In this document: positions 1 to 7,518 of the stretch, piece after piece
Layout: each line of letters starts with the position of its first letter
How positions within the stretch are numbered: position 1 is the stretch's first letter
DNA from: DASUHT01 sp038230835
GTDB taxonomy: Bacteria > Actinomycetota > Thermoleophilia > Gaiellales > JAICJC01
Assembly (NCBI GenBank): GCA_038230835.1
Contig: JBBRMM010000027.1
Location: forward strand, 1-40,077
Direction: 5' to 3'
DNA length: 40,077 nt
Notes under the pieces: model-generated
What the model saw: the letters and a program-made list of their open reading frames with translations, nothing else
What the model was told of the DNA's origin: nothing
Database searches by the model: none
Program-made: the position numbers and the translations under genes

Positions 1-47
1 AGCTCGGTCAGCTCGATCTGATCAAGATGGGAGCAGCTCGCCAACAC
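1..47 (-). CDS. UBP-type zinc finger protein, N-terminal fragment (partial)
   Basis: Reading the minus strand from a GTG at 47 gives VLASCSHLDQIELTE before the window edge. A Cys-x-His-Leu-Asp start followed by a short beta-like stretch is how small actinobacterial UBP-type (ubiquitin-hydrolase-like) zinc finger proteins begin, and the CxH pair would be the first zinc ligands. A ribosome binding site (AAAGGAG on the minus strand, about 51-57) lies just upstream, which supports this start. Only 15 residues are visible, so the family call rests on the N-terminal signature alone. It is transcribed away from the glycerol genes. Confidence 0.5.
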   Translation of the reverse strand, partial: MLASCSHLDQIELTE

Positions 48-103
48 CCAACTCCTTTCGAGAGGTCGACATCCCCGGGGTGGGGCGCCGTCTACAACGG
101 ACA

Positions 104-274
104 TTAGAGGCTATCCCGGTAGGTCGCGTGGATGGCTCGCGAGTGGCAGTGCGAGCTATGGCGTGCCGGGACGGCGCGTTCATATTGGTGAATATGGACG
201 CGTCGGCACGGTGCGCCAGGGCGACGCGATGACGCCGCGAGACGCCGCGTGCCCTACCGGGATAGGCTCTTAGA
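104..274. repeat. Symmetric imperfect inverted repeat filling an intergenic region
   Basis: AGAGGCTATCCCGGTAGG at 106-123 is repeated in inverse orientation at 253-270 with one mismatch. Exactly midway lies a second inverted repeat, CGCGTTCATATT / AATATGGACGCG (175-186 and 191-202, loop GGTG, one T/G mismatch). Flanks of the centre also match their reverse complement at roughly three quarters of positions over 27 bases. The whole is therefore a decayed palindrome of about 165 bp. A further hairpin GGCTCT/AGAGCC lies at 265-280. TTAGA occurs at both borders (104-108, 270-274), a possible but weak target duplication. It could be a paired operator, a folded leader or a relic of a small snap-back mobile element. 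No gene is seen between 48 and 324. Confidence 0.6.
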
Positions 275-311
275 AGAGCCGTCAAGGCCACCCGCTGCGG
301 CCGACATCTGG

Positions 312-317
312 TACACC
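312..317 (+). promoter_or_regulatory. Putative -10 box of a leaderless glycerol kinase transcript
   Basis: TGG-TACACC is followed by exactly seven bases and the GTG start at 325. The same -10/7/start arrangement recurs at several other genes in this window. No convincing -35 is visible, and no ribosome binding site precedes the GTG. Confidence 0.35.
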
Positions 318-324
318 TTGCCGC

Positions 325-1794
325 GTGCCGCAGCCCGCGATCCTCGCCGTCGACCAGGGCAGCTCGAGCACCCGGTGCGTGGCCTACGACGAGCGGCTCT
401 CGCAGCTCGCCGTCGGGGTGCGCCGGGTGGTCACCGACCGCCCTCGACCCGGCATCGCCGAGCACGATCCCGATCAGCTGCTGGCAGGAGTACTCGGCGC
501 GATCGACGACGTCCGCGGACAGATCGGGGCACGCCACGCGGCCGGCGTCGGCATCGCCAACCAGACCGAGACGTTCGTGCTGTGGGAGCGGGACTCCGGT
601 CGGGCCGTCTCGCCGGTGGTGAGCTGGCAGGACAGCCGGGCCGGCGACCTGTGCGCCGTTCTGCGTGATCGGCCGGGTGGCGAGACGGTGTCCGACATCA
701 CCGGCTTGCCGATCGATCCCACCTTCTCGGCGCTCAAGCTGGCCTGGCTGCTCGACCGGGATCCCACCCTGCATGCGAGGGCCGAGGCCGGGGAGGTGCT
801 GTTCGGCGACGTCGCCTGCTGGCTGGCCTGGCAGCTTTCGGGCGGGGCCGGCCACGTCTGCGAGCCCTCCAACGCGTGCCGCACCCTGCTGGTCGACCTG
901 GACTCCCTGATGTGGGACGCGCGCATGCTCGAGCTGTTCGGGGTGCCGCAGGCGCTGCTGCCAGAGATCCGCCCGTCGGATGCGCCGGGCCTGTGCACCG
1001 CAGCCGCGGTGGCCGGCTTCGAGGCCCCGATCGCCGCCATGCTGGGCGATCAGCCCGCCGCGCTCTATGGCCAGGGCTGCACGCGTCCGCGTATGGCGGC
1101 ACTCACGCTCGGCACGGGCGCCTTCCTGTGGCTGAACGTCGGCCCGGCCAGGCCGCAGCCGCCGCCCGGGGTGCTCGCGACCGCAGCCTGGGACAGCGCC
1201 GCGCATGGCCGTACGTACGCCCTCGAGGCCTTCGGCGCCAACGCCGGAAACGCGCTTGCGGTGCTGCGCGACATCGGCCTCGTGCCCGGCTCTTGGCCTT
1301 CGCATCCACCGGACTGGGCGCGGCCGCACCCGGTGGTCGTGCCGGCTCCCTCCGGCCTGGGCACGCCACACTGGCACCCCGAGGACCGCATCACCGTGCT
1401 CGGCGCGAGCAGCGCCACCAGCACCGACGATCTCGCGGCGGCGGCCCTGGCCGGCATCGCGCACCAGATCGCCGACGCGCTGGACGCCATCGATGCCGCC
1501 CGGTCGGCCGACACGCTCCGCGTGGGCGGCGGTCTGGCGGCCGACGAGGGGTTGCTGCAGACCGTGGCCGACCTCTCGGGCATCACTCTGGAGGTCTCGG
1601 GCGAGCTGGAGGCGACCGCGCGCGGGATCGCGGCGCTGGCAGCCGATTCGGCTGGCATGCTCGACCCCGGGGCGGGTACGCACTCGGTGGCCCGCCGGGT
1701 CGCCCCGCGGCTTGGCGCCGGCGAGCGTGAACGCGAACGGGCGGGCTGGCGCGACGCCCTGGAGGTGCACATGCGCCCCACGGCGGGAGCGTGA
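325..1794 (+). CDS. glpK: Glycerol kinase (FGGY family)
   Basis: ATP-dependent phosphorylation of glycerol (or a close polyol) to glycerol 3-phosphate in the cytoplasm. The 489-residue length fits the FGGY family. The N-terminal phosphate-binding signature LAVDQGSSSTR (Asp10) is present, and the C-terminal half has the GLGTPHWHPEDR / AALAGIAHQIADALDA segment matching glycerol kinases (GLGAPYW...), followed by the GGG-type adenine loop (LRVGGGLAADEGLLQ). The start is GTG, chosen because the conserved signature begins seven residues later and a -10-like box lies seven bases upstream. The stop overlaps the next gene's start as GTGA, and that gene is the glycerol-3-phosphate dehydrogenase, which supports glycerol as substrate. 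The ligand-contact region is divergent, so another triose or polyol cannot be excluded. Confidence 0.82.
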   Translation: MPQPAILAVDQGSSSTRCVAYDERLSQLAVGVRRVVTDRPRPGIAEHDPDQLLAGVLGAIDDVRGQIGARHAAGVGIANQTETFVLWERDSGRAVSPVVSWQDSRAGDLCAVLRDRPGGETVSDITGLPIDPTFSALKLAWLLDRDPTLHARAEAGEVLFGDVACWLAWQLSGGAGHVCEPSNACRTLLVDLDSLMWDARMLELFGVPQALLPEIRPSDAPGLCTAAAVAGFEAPIAAMLGDQPAALYGQGCTRPRMAALTLGTGAFLWLNVGPARPQPPPGVLATAAWDSAAHGRTYALEAFGANAGNALAVLRDIGLVPGSWPSHPPDWARPHPVVVPAPSGLGTPHWHPEDRITVLGASSATSTDDLAAAALAGIAHQIADALDAIDAARSADTLRVGGGLAADEGLLQTVADLSGITLEVSGELEATARGIAALAADSAGMLDPGAGTHSVARRVAPRLGAGERERERAGWRDALEVHMRPTAGA

Positions 1795-3482
1795 CCGGCG
1801 GCGCGCTCGACCCCGCCGCTCGCCTGGCGGCACTTGACCGGCTCGGCCTCGAGCCGCTCGACGTGCTGGTCGTCGGTGGCGGCATCACCGGTGCCGGGAT
1901 CGCGCTGGACGCGGTCACCCGCGGCCTGAGCGTCGGCCTGGTCGAGGCGCACGATCTCGCCTCCGCCACGTCCAGTCGTTCCAGCAAGCTGATCCACGGT
2001 GGCCTCCGCTACCTCGAGATGCTCGACTTCGGGCTCGTGCGGGAGGCGCTGCGGGAGCGCCGCCTGCTGCTGACCCGGCTCGCTCCGCACCTGGTGCGGC
2101 CGGTGCCGTTCCTGTTCCCGCTCACCCACCGGCTGTGGGAGCGCGGCTACATCGGGGCCGGGCTGATGCTGTACGACAGCATGGGCGGCGCGAACCACCT
2201 GCCTCGGGCGCGCCACCTCTCGCGGCGGGCGGCACTTGCCACCGCCCCCGCGCTGCGCCCCGACTGCATGGTCGGCGCCGTCCGCTTCCACGACGCCCAG
2301 GAGGACGACGCCCTGTTTGCTGCGTATGTCGCCCGGACGGCGGCGGCGCACGGCGCGGCGATCGCCACCCGCACCCGGATCACCGGCTTCGTGCGCGACC
2401 AGGCCGGCCGGGTGGTCGGTGCTGACGCCCGCGACGAGCTCGGCGGCGGGGCCGTCGCCATCCGTGCCCGGCACGTGGTGGCCGCCGCCGGGGTGGGCAG
2501 CGACCGGCTGCTGGAGTTGGCCACCGGCCGCCCGCAGCACGCGCTGCGGCCCTCGAAGGGCGTCCATGTGCTCGTTCACCGGTCGCGGATCGCGATGCGC
2601 GACGGCCTCTTCATGCGCACCGAGAAGAGCATCTTCCACGCCATCCCGTGGGGATCGGAGCACTGGCTGCTGGGCGACACCGACACCGAGTGGGGCGGTG
2701 AGCCCGATCAGGTGGTCGCAAACCGCGCCGACATCGACTACGTGCTGGCCAAGCTGAACGGCGTGCTGCGACGCCCGCTGACGAGGGCCGACGTGTGCGG
2801 GGTCTTCGCCGGGCTGCGCCCGCTGGTGGCTGCCGACGGAGCGTCCGACACGACCCGGCTCTCGCGCGAGCACCGGCTGTTCTCGCCGCTGCCCGGCCTG
2901 ACAGCGATCGCCGGCGGCAAGTACACCACCTACCGCGTGATGGCGCGGGATGCCGTGGACGCGGCCGCCCGCGATCTTGGCGGTTCGATCCCGCGGTCGC
3001 GCACGCACCGCGTGCCGCTGCTGGGCGCCGTCGTAGACCGGCGGCCGGAACCGGTCGCGGGCGTCGATGCCACCGGCGTCGCCCACCTGGTCGCCCGGCA
3101 CGGCGGCTGCGCCCGGGAGGTGCTGGATCTGATCGCCGCCGACCCCGAGCTTGCCGCACCGATCACCGGCGCCGAGCGGTATCTGGTCGCCGAGGCGGTG
3201 CACGCGTGCACGCACCAGGGCGCGCTCGACCTGGACGACATCCTCGCGCGGCGGATGCGGATCGCGATCGAGGTGCCCGATCGGGGCCGGACCGCCGCGA
3301 TCGCCGTGGCGCCGCGCGTCGCGTCGGTGCTGAGCTGGTCGGAGGCGCGCACCGCGGAGGAGATCGTTCGCTACCGCCTCCTGCGCGACGCCGACGCGGC
3401 CGCCGAGGCGGCGCCCGACGATGCGGCCGCGCTCGCCGCCCATCGCGCGGTGCTCGACTACGCGCGCGCCCCCGGGCCGTAG
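1791..3482 (+). CDS. glpD: Aerobic glycerol-3-phosphate dehydrogenase (FAD)
   Basis: Oxidises glycerol 3-phosphate to dihydroxyacetone phosphate, passing electrons to quinone at the membrane face. The 563-residue protein has the FAD dinucleotide-binding loop GGGITGAG (residues 29-36). The family segments SSRSSKLIHGGLRYLE, YDSMGG and IAGGKYTTYRVMA follow, and the C-terminal DAO_C helical domain (GAERYLVAEAVHACTHQGA onward) is present. The GTG start overlaps the kinase stop by four bases, so the two are translationally coupled. Its 3' end overlaps the convergent FAD oxidoreductase gene by about 25 bases, leaving no room for a separate terminator. Together with the upstream kinase it forms a two-gene glycerol module next to the microcompartment operon. 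Confidence 0.93.
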   Translation: MTGGALDPAARLAALDRLGLEPLDVLVVGGGITGAGIALDAVTRGLSVGLVEAHDLASATSSRSSKLIHGGLRYLEMLDFGLVREALRERRLLLTRLAPHLVRPVPFLFPLTHRLWERGYIGAGLMLYDSMGGANHLPRARHLSRRAALATAPALRPDCMVGAVRFHDAQEDDALFAAYVARTAAAHGAAIATRTRITGFVRDQAGRVVGADARDELGGGAVAIRARHVVAAAGVGSDRLLELATGRPQHALRPSKGVHVLVHRSRIAMRDGLFMRTEKSIFHAIPWGSEHWLLGDTDTEWGGEPDQVVANRADIDYVLAKLNGVLRRPLTRADVCGVFAGLRPLVAADGASDTTRLSREHRLFSPLPGLTAIAGGKYTTYRVMARDAVDAAARDLGGSIPRSRTHRVPLLGAVVDRRPEPVAGVDATGVAHLVARHGGCAREVLDLIAADPELAAPITGAERYLVAEAVHACTHQGALDLDDILARRMRIAIEVPDRGRTAAIAVAPRVASVLSWSEARTAEEIVRYRLLRDADAAAEAAPDDAAALAAHRAVLDYARAPGP

Positions 3483-4648
3483 GCCAGCCGCAGCAGCCGC
3501 CCCTGCTCGAAGCGCTCGGGGCGAAGCTCGGAGACGTCGATCGGCGGCGGCCGGCCGGTCACCTCGGCCGCGACCACCTCACCCACCGCGGGAGCGAGTT
3601 TGAAGCCGTGCCCGCTCCAGCCGATCGCCAACTCGAGGCCCTCGATGCCCGGGCACGGGCCGATGATCGGGTTCCAGTCCGGCGTCACGTCGTACGGTCC
3701 TGCGAAGCCGCGCACGAGCTCGAACTCCGCCAGCCCGGGGTAGCGCTCCAGAAGGCCCGCGCGGACGGCGTCCAGGTAGCCCGGCGAGAGGCCGTGGTCG
3801 CAGTCGTCTGCGCGCGCCACCGGGTCCTCCCCGGCGTAGGCGACGGCGCAGAACTGGCGCCCGCGATCGGGCCGAACGACCACGTTGCTGACGGCGTCCG
3901 AGCACACCGCGGACGGCAGCGGCAGCCCGGGGTCGCGGCGCACGATCGCCACCTGCAGCCGCCGTAGCTCGACCGGCTGGCGGGCTCCGTGCGCGTCGAG
4001 CAGGTCGTTCGCCCATGCGCCGGTGGTCAGCACCACCCGCCCGGCGGGCACGAACCCCTCGTCGGTCTCGAGCCCGGCGATGCGGCCGTGTTCGACACGC
4101 AGCGCGCGCACCGCGCAGCCCAGGTGCGCATCGAGCCCCCGGGCAACCGCGGCGGCAAACCAGCCCAGGCACATCTTCGGGGCGTCGGCGAACCCCCCGT
4201 CCGGCTCGTAGGCGGCTCCGGCCACCCCCTCCAGCGACAGCTCGGGCTCGACCTCGCGGATCTCCTCGCCGGCCAGGAAGCGGGTGTCCAGCCCGATCTG
4301 CTGGAGCATGGCGACGTTTGCCCTGCAGGCCTCGACCAGTCGCTCGGGCACGGTCAGCAGGTAGCCGCAGCGCACGAAGCCGGCGTCGGCGACACCGACC
4401 TCGTCCGCCCAGTTCACGATCGTCCGCGAGCCCGCCATGGCCAGCCGCGCCGTGACCGCATTCGAGTAGTGACGGCGCACCATCGAGAACGAGCGTCCGG
4501 AGTCGCCGGAGCCCGGGGCGCCCCGTTCGTACAGCGCCACTCGTCCCTGGCCGTCGCGGCAGAGCGCGTGCGCGGTGGCGAGACCGAAGATCCCCGCGCC
4601 CACGATGACGGTGTCGGCAGCGCGTGTCACTGACGGCCACTCTACCAT
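3458..4648 (-). CDS. DAO-family FAD-dependent amine/amino-acid oxidoreductase
   Basis: A flavoprotein of the D-amino acid / sarcosine oxidase fold, expected to oxidise a C-N bond of a secondary or primary amine. The FAD-binding loop VIVGAGIFG lies at the N-terminus (GAGIFG, residues 17-22). A GDSGRSFSMVRRHY segment follows, and the C-terminal PDWNPIIGPCPGIEGLELAIGWSGHGFKLAP stretch is the usual FAD-contacting end of sarcosine-oxidase-beta-like proteins. About 396 residues is normal. ATG at 4660 and GTG at 4630 are other possible starts; 4648 is preferred because TATGCC lies seven bases upstream. It diverges from the microcompartment operon and shares its putative operator, so it may be induced by the same amine. 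The exact substrate is not readable. Confidence 0.78.
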   Translation of the reverse strand: MVEWPSVTRAADTVIVGAGIFGLATAHALCRDGQGRVALYERGAPGSGDSGRSFSMVRRHYSNAVTARLAMAGSRTIVNWADEVGVADAGFVRCGYLLTVPERLVEACRANVAMLQQIGLDTRFLAGEEIREVEPELSLEGVAGAAYEPDGGFADAPKMCLGWFAAAVARGLDAHLGCAVRALRVEHGRIAGLETDEGFVPAGRVVLTTGAWANDLLDAHGARQPVELRRLQVAIVRRDPGLPLPSAVCSDAVSNVVVRPDRGRQFCAVAYAGEDPVARADDCDHGLSPGYLDAVRAGLLERYPGLAEFELVRGFAGPYDVTPDWNPIIGPCPGIEGLELAIGWSGHGFKLAPAVGEVVAAEVTGRPPPIDVSELRPERFEQGRLLRLAYGPGARA

Positions 4649-4653
4649 CGAGG

Positions 4654-4692
4654 TTGGCATACCATTGTCGCCGCCTTGCTTTTTGGTATGAT
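4654..4692. promoter_or_regulatory. Divergent promoter/operator of the microcompartment operon
   Basis: For the plus strand, TTGTCG (4665-4670), a 16-base spacer and TATGAT (4687-4692) form a good -35/-10 pair. It gives a start near 4699 and a leader of about 23 bases to the ATG at 4722. An inverted repeat GCATACCA (4657-4664) / TGGTATGA (4684-4691) brackets it, one arm covering the -10 box and the other lying just upstream of the -35. This placement is typical for a repressor. The left arm, read as TTGGCATACC, recurs inside the aldehyde dehydrogenase gene. The GntR/UTRA regulator encoded last in the operon is the likeliest ligand-responsive binder (inference). Confidence 0.6.
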
Positions 4693-4721
4693 ATTAGGTA
4701 CGGTCAGAGATAAGGTCTGCT

Positions 4722-6014
4722 ATGTACGACTACGGCTTCTTCTCATACGAGTCCAAGCACGACTTCCTCGATCGGTCACGGGAGTTCTGGAACCCCGCCA
4801 AGACCGACTTCTGGCAGGATGCCGGCGTCGATCTGGTGATCGATCGCCGCGAGGGCTACTTCTTCTGGGACATGGCCGGCCGGCGCCTGGTCGACCTGCA
4901 CCTGAACGGCGGTACCTACAACCTGGGGCACCGTAACCCGGAGCTGATCGCGACCCTCGAGCAGGCGATGCAGCGCTTCGACATCGGAAACCACCACTTC
5001 CCTGCGCTCGCCCGCACCGCGCTGGCCGAGGCGCTGGTCAAGACCTGTCCTCCCAACATGCGGCGGGTGATCTACGGCGCCGGCGGCGGCGAGGCCACCG
5101 ACATCGCCATCAAGACCGCCCGCCACACCCGCCAGCGGCGCAAGATCGTCTCCATCCTCAAGGGCTACCACGGCCATACCGGGCTGGCGGTGGCGGCCGG
5201 CGACGACCGTTTCTCACGGCTGTTCCTGTCCGACCGGCCGGACGAGTTCGTGCAGGTGCCGTTCAACGACCTGGAGCAGATGGAGACCGCGCTGCGCGAG
5301 GGGGACGTCGCGGCCGTGCTGCTCGAGACGATCCCCGCAACGTATGGCTTCCCGTTGCCCGAGCCGGGCTACCTGCAGGGCGTGAAGAGCCTGTGCGAGC
5401 GGTACGGCGCGCTCTACATCGCCGACGAGGTGCAGACCGGGCTCATGCGCACCGGGGAGATGTGGTGCATCACCAAGGCCGGCGTCGAGCCCGACATCAT
5501 GGTCATCGGCAAGGGCATCACCGGCGGCATGTACCCGATCTCGTGCGTGGTCGTGTCCGAGGAGTGCTCGGCGTGGCTGAAGGAGGACGGGTTCGGCCAC
5601 ATCTCGACCGGCGGCGGCGCCGAGCTGGGCTGCGTGGTGGCGCTCAAGGTGCTCGAGATCTGCGGCCGGCCGGAGGTGCGCTCGATGGTGCACTACATCG
5701 CCGACCGGTTCGGCAGCGGCCTGCGGGCGATCCAGGAGCTGTACCCCGACTGGTTCGTCGGGATCCGCCAGGACGGGGTCGTGATGGGCCTCGAGTTCGA
5801 CCATCCGCAAGGCGCGAAGGTGGTCATGAAGCACCTGTACCAGAACGGCGTGTGGGCGATCTTCTCGACGCTCGACCCCCGTGTGCTGCAGTTCAAGCCG
5901 GGCATCCTGCTCGGGCCCGAGCTGGTCGACGAGGTGCTCGATCGGACCGAGGTGTCGATCGGCCAGGCGCTGGCCGAGCTGCGCGGGTCGGCGGTCGGGG
6001 CGGGTGCGCGGTGA
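4722..6014 (+). CDS. Class III aminotransferase-fold PLP enzyme, probable amino-alcohol-phosphate phospho-lyase
   Basis: In RMM-type microcompartment loci this family removes phosphate and ammonia from 1-amino-2-propanol phosphate to give propionaldehyde. The related ethanolamine-phosphate phospho-lyase gives acetaldehyde. The 430-residue protein has the fold-type I layout: substrate-side GGTYNLGHRNPEL early, GAGGGEATDIAIKTARHTRQ (cofactor phosphate region), LYIADEVQTG with the pyridine-contacting Asp, and VIGKGITGG with the Schiff-base lysine at residue 264. It is the first gene of the operon and its TGA overlaps the next GTG. ATG at 4722 is preceded by a weak AAGG. A true transaminase is the alternative, but the adjacent kinase and acylating aldehyde dehydrogenase favour a lyase. 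Confidence 0.85.
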   Translation: MYDYGFFSYESKHDFLDRSREFWNPAKTDFWQDAGVDLVIDRREGYFFWDMAGRRLVDLHLNGGTYNLGHRNPELIATLEQAMQRFDIGNHHFPALARTALAEALVKTCPPNMRRVIYGAGGGEATDIAIKTARHTRQRRKIVSILKGYHGHTGLAVAAGDDRFSRLFLSDRPDEFVQVPFNDLEQMETALREGDVAAVLLETIPATYGFPLPEPGYLQGVKSLCERYGALYIADEVQTGLMRTGEMWCITKAGVEPDIMVIGKGITGGMYPISCVVVSEECSAWLKEDGFGHISTGGGAELGCVVALKVLEICGRPEVRSMVHYIADRFGSGLRAIQELYPDWFVGIRQDGVVMGLEFDHPQGAKVVMKHLYQNGVWAIFSTLDPRVLQFKPGILLGPELVDEVLDRTEVSIGQALAELRGSAVGAGAR

Positions 6015-7516
6015 GCGAGCGCAGCCCCGAGCCGGCCGGTGTGCCGCGCGCCCGGATGATGCTCCAGCGGGCGCACTGGGCAGCCACCGCGTTTGCGGCC
6101 TACGACCCTGTGCGGACGCACCGGATCGTCGAGGCCGTGGCCGAGGAGGCATACCGAAACGCCGAAAGGTATGCCAAATGGGCGGTGGAGGAGACCGGCA
6201 TGGGGGTGGCCGAGCACAAGCGGATCAAGAACGAGGCGTGCTCGCGGGGTGTGTTCGACTGGTACGGGCGCGAGGACTTCGTGAGCGCCCAGGTCGATTC
6301 CGACCTGAAGATCGTCAGCCTGCCCCGGCCCGCCGGCGTGGTGCTGGCGCTGACCCCCTCCACCAATCCGATCGCGACCGTCTACTTCAAGGTGCTGCTG
6401 GCGCTGATGACGCGAAACGCGGTTGTCGTCAGCCCGCATCCGCTGGCCCGCGAGGTGTCCACCGACGCGGCCCATCGGCTCGCCCAGGCGGCGGTGGCGG
6501 CGGGTGCCCCCGACGGCTGTGTGCAGGTGGTCGAGGAACCGACCATCCCGCTGATCGAGGCGCTGATGAGCGACCCCACCACCGACGTGATCGTGGCCAC
6601 CGGCGGCGTTGCCGTGGTGCGGGCGGCGTACCACTCGGGCAACCCGGCGATCGGCGTCGGGCCGGGCAACGTCCCGGCGCTCGTCGACCACACCGCCGAC
6701 GCGGCTGCGGCTGCGCAGCGGATCATCGACTCGAAGGCCTTCGACAACTCCGTCATGTGCACCAACGAGTCGTGTGCGATCGTCGAGGAGCGCTGCGCGA
6801 CGGTCTTCGAGCGGGAGCTCGGCCGTCACGGCGGTCATGTGCTCGACTCAGCCGAGACGTCGGCGGTGCGTGAGCAGTTGTTCCCCGAGGGCAGGATGCG
6901 GATCGACATGATCGGCAAGGACGCGGCCGCCCTCGCGGCACAGGCCGGGATCCGGGTACCGGCCGGGACGCGGGTGTTGGTCGCCCCGTTCGAACTGGTC
7001 GTGCCCGAAGAGCCGCTGGCCCGCGAGAAGCTGTTTCCGGTGCTCGGGCTGGTGCGGGTGCCCGACGCTCGACGGGGGATCGACGCCGCCCAGGCGATGC
7101 TGCGTGCGGGCGGCGCCGGCCATTCGGCGGTCATCCACTCCCGTGATCCGCGCACGATCATGGCCTACGCGGCGGCGGTGCGAGTGCTGCGGGTGGCCGT
7201 CAACGTGGGCGGGAGCAACGGGTCGGCCGGGCTGGAGACGAACCTCGCCCCGACCATGACCATCGGCACCGGCTTCTTCGGCCGCTCGTCGCTGGGCGAG
7301 AACCTCGAGCCCCGGCACCTGGTCAACTGGACGCGGGTGGCCTACGCGAGCGACCCCGGCGAGGTGTTCGGTGACTTCGGCGACCTGCAGCCGTGGACGG
7401 CGGCTCCGGAGCCGGTGCCGGCGGCGGTGTCCGAGATGCCGGCCGAGGTGGCGCTGGCGCGGGAGGAGATCCGGCGGGTCGTGCTCGAGGAGCTGCGAGA
7501 GCTGGTGCGACGGTAG
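6011..7516 (+). CDS. Microcompartment CoA-acylating aldehyde dehydrogenase
   Basis: Converts the compartment aldehyde (propionaldehyde or acetaldehyde) with NAD+ and CoA to the acyl-CoA. The 501-residue protein resembles the PduP/EutE/AdhE acylating class. It has LALTPSTNPIATVYFK, GVGPGNVPALVD and the nucleophile in NSVMCTNES (Cys250), followed by EEPLAREKLFPVLGL and NVGGSNGSAGLETNLAPT. A variable linker leads to a C-terminal amphipathic helix of about 25 residues (EVALAREEIRRVVLEELREL), which looks like an encapsulation peptide that docks the enzyme to the shell. The GTG start at 6011 overlaps the upstream TGA; the open frame extends further upstream but that part is not protein-like. A near-perfect operator-like inverted repeat sits in codons near its 5' end. 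Confidence 0.92.
   Translation: MSERSPEPAGVPRARMMLQRAHWAATAFAAYDPVRTHRIVEAVAEEAYRNAERYAKWAVEETGMGVAEHKRIKNEACSRGVFDWYGREDFVSAQVDSDLKIVSLPRPAGVVLALTPSTNPIATVYFKVLLALMTRNAVVVSPHPLAREVSTDAAHRLAQAAVAAGAPDGCVQVVEEPTIPLIEALMSDPTTDVIVATGGVAVVRAAYHSGNPAIGVGPGNVPALVDHTADAAAAAQRIIDSKAFDNSVMCTNESCAIVEERCATVFERELGRHGGHVLDSAETSAVREQLFPEGRMRIDMIGKDAAALAAQAGIRVPAGTRVLVAPFELVVPEEPLAREKLFPVLGLVRVPDARRGIDAAQAMLRAGGAGHSAVIHSRDPRTIMAYAAAVRVLRVAVNVGGSNGSAGLETNLAPTMTIGTGFFGRSSLGENLEPRHLVNWTRVAYASDPGEVFGDFGDLQPWTAAPEPVPAAVSEMPAEVALAREEIRRVVLEELRELVRR
6148..6177. promoter_or_regulatory. Intragenic inverted repeat matching the upstream operator
   Basis: GGCATACC (6148-6155) and GGTATGCC (6168-6175) form a perfect 8-bp inverted repeat with 20 bp between centres. 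The reverse complement of 6168-6177 is TTGGCATACC, identical to ten bases at 4654-4663 upstream of the operon. The codons here (CGA, GAA, AGG, TAT, AAA) are unusually AT-rich for the gene. A secondary operator for looping or road-blocking is plausible; coincidence in a coding region is the alternative. Confidence 0.4.
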
Positions 7517-7518
7517 CC

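Noticed and set aside
104..274. Insertion element with TTAGA target duplication
   Set aside because: TTAGA at both borders overlaps the inverted arms unevenly (two-base offset) and no transposase is present, so I report the symmetry but not a mobile element.
22..3443. Long minus-strand open frames opposite the glycerol kinase and glpD genes
   Set aside because: They are Arg/Pro/Gly/His-rich translations of the antisense of clear genes, a by-product of high GC. No domain, start site or codon pattern supports them.
5393..6010. Upstream extension of the aldehyde dehydrogenase frame
   Set aside because: It overlaps the PLP enzyme in another frame and is Arg-rich. The GTG at 6011, coupled to the upstream stop, fits the family start.
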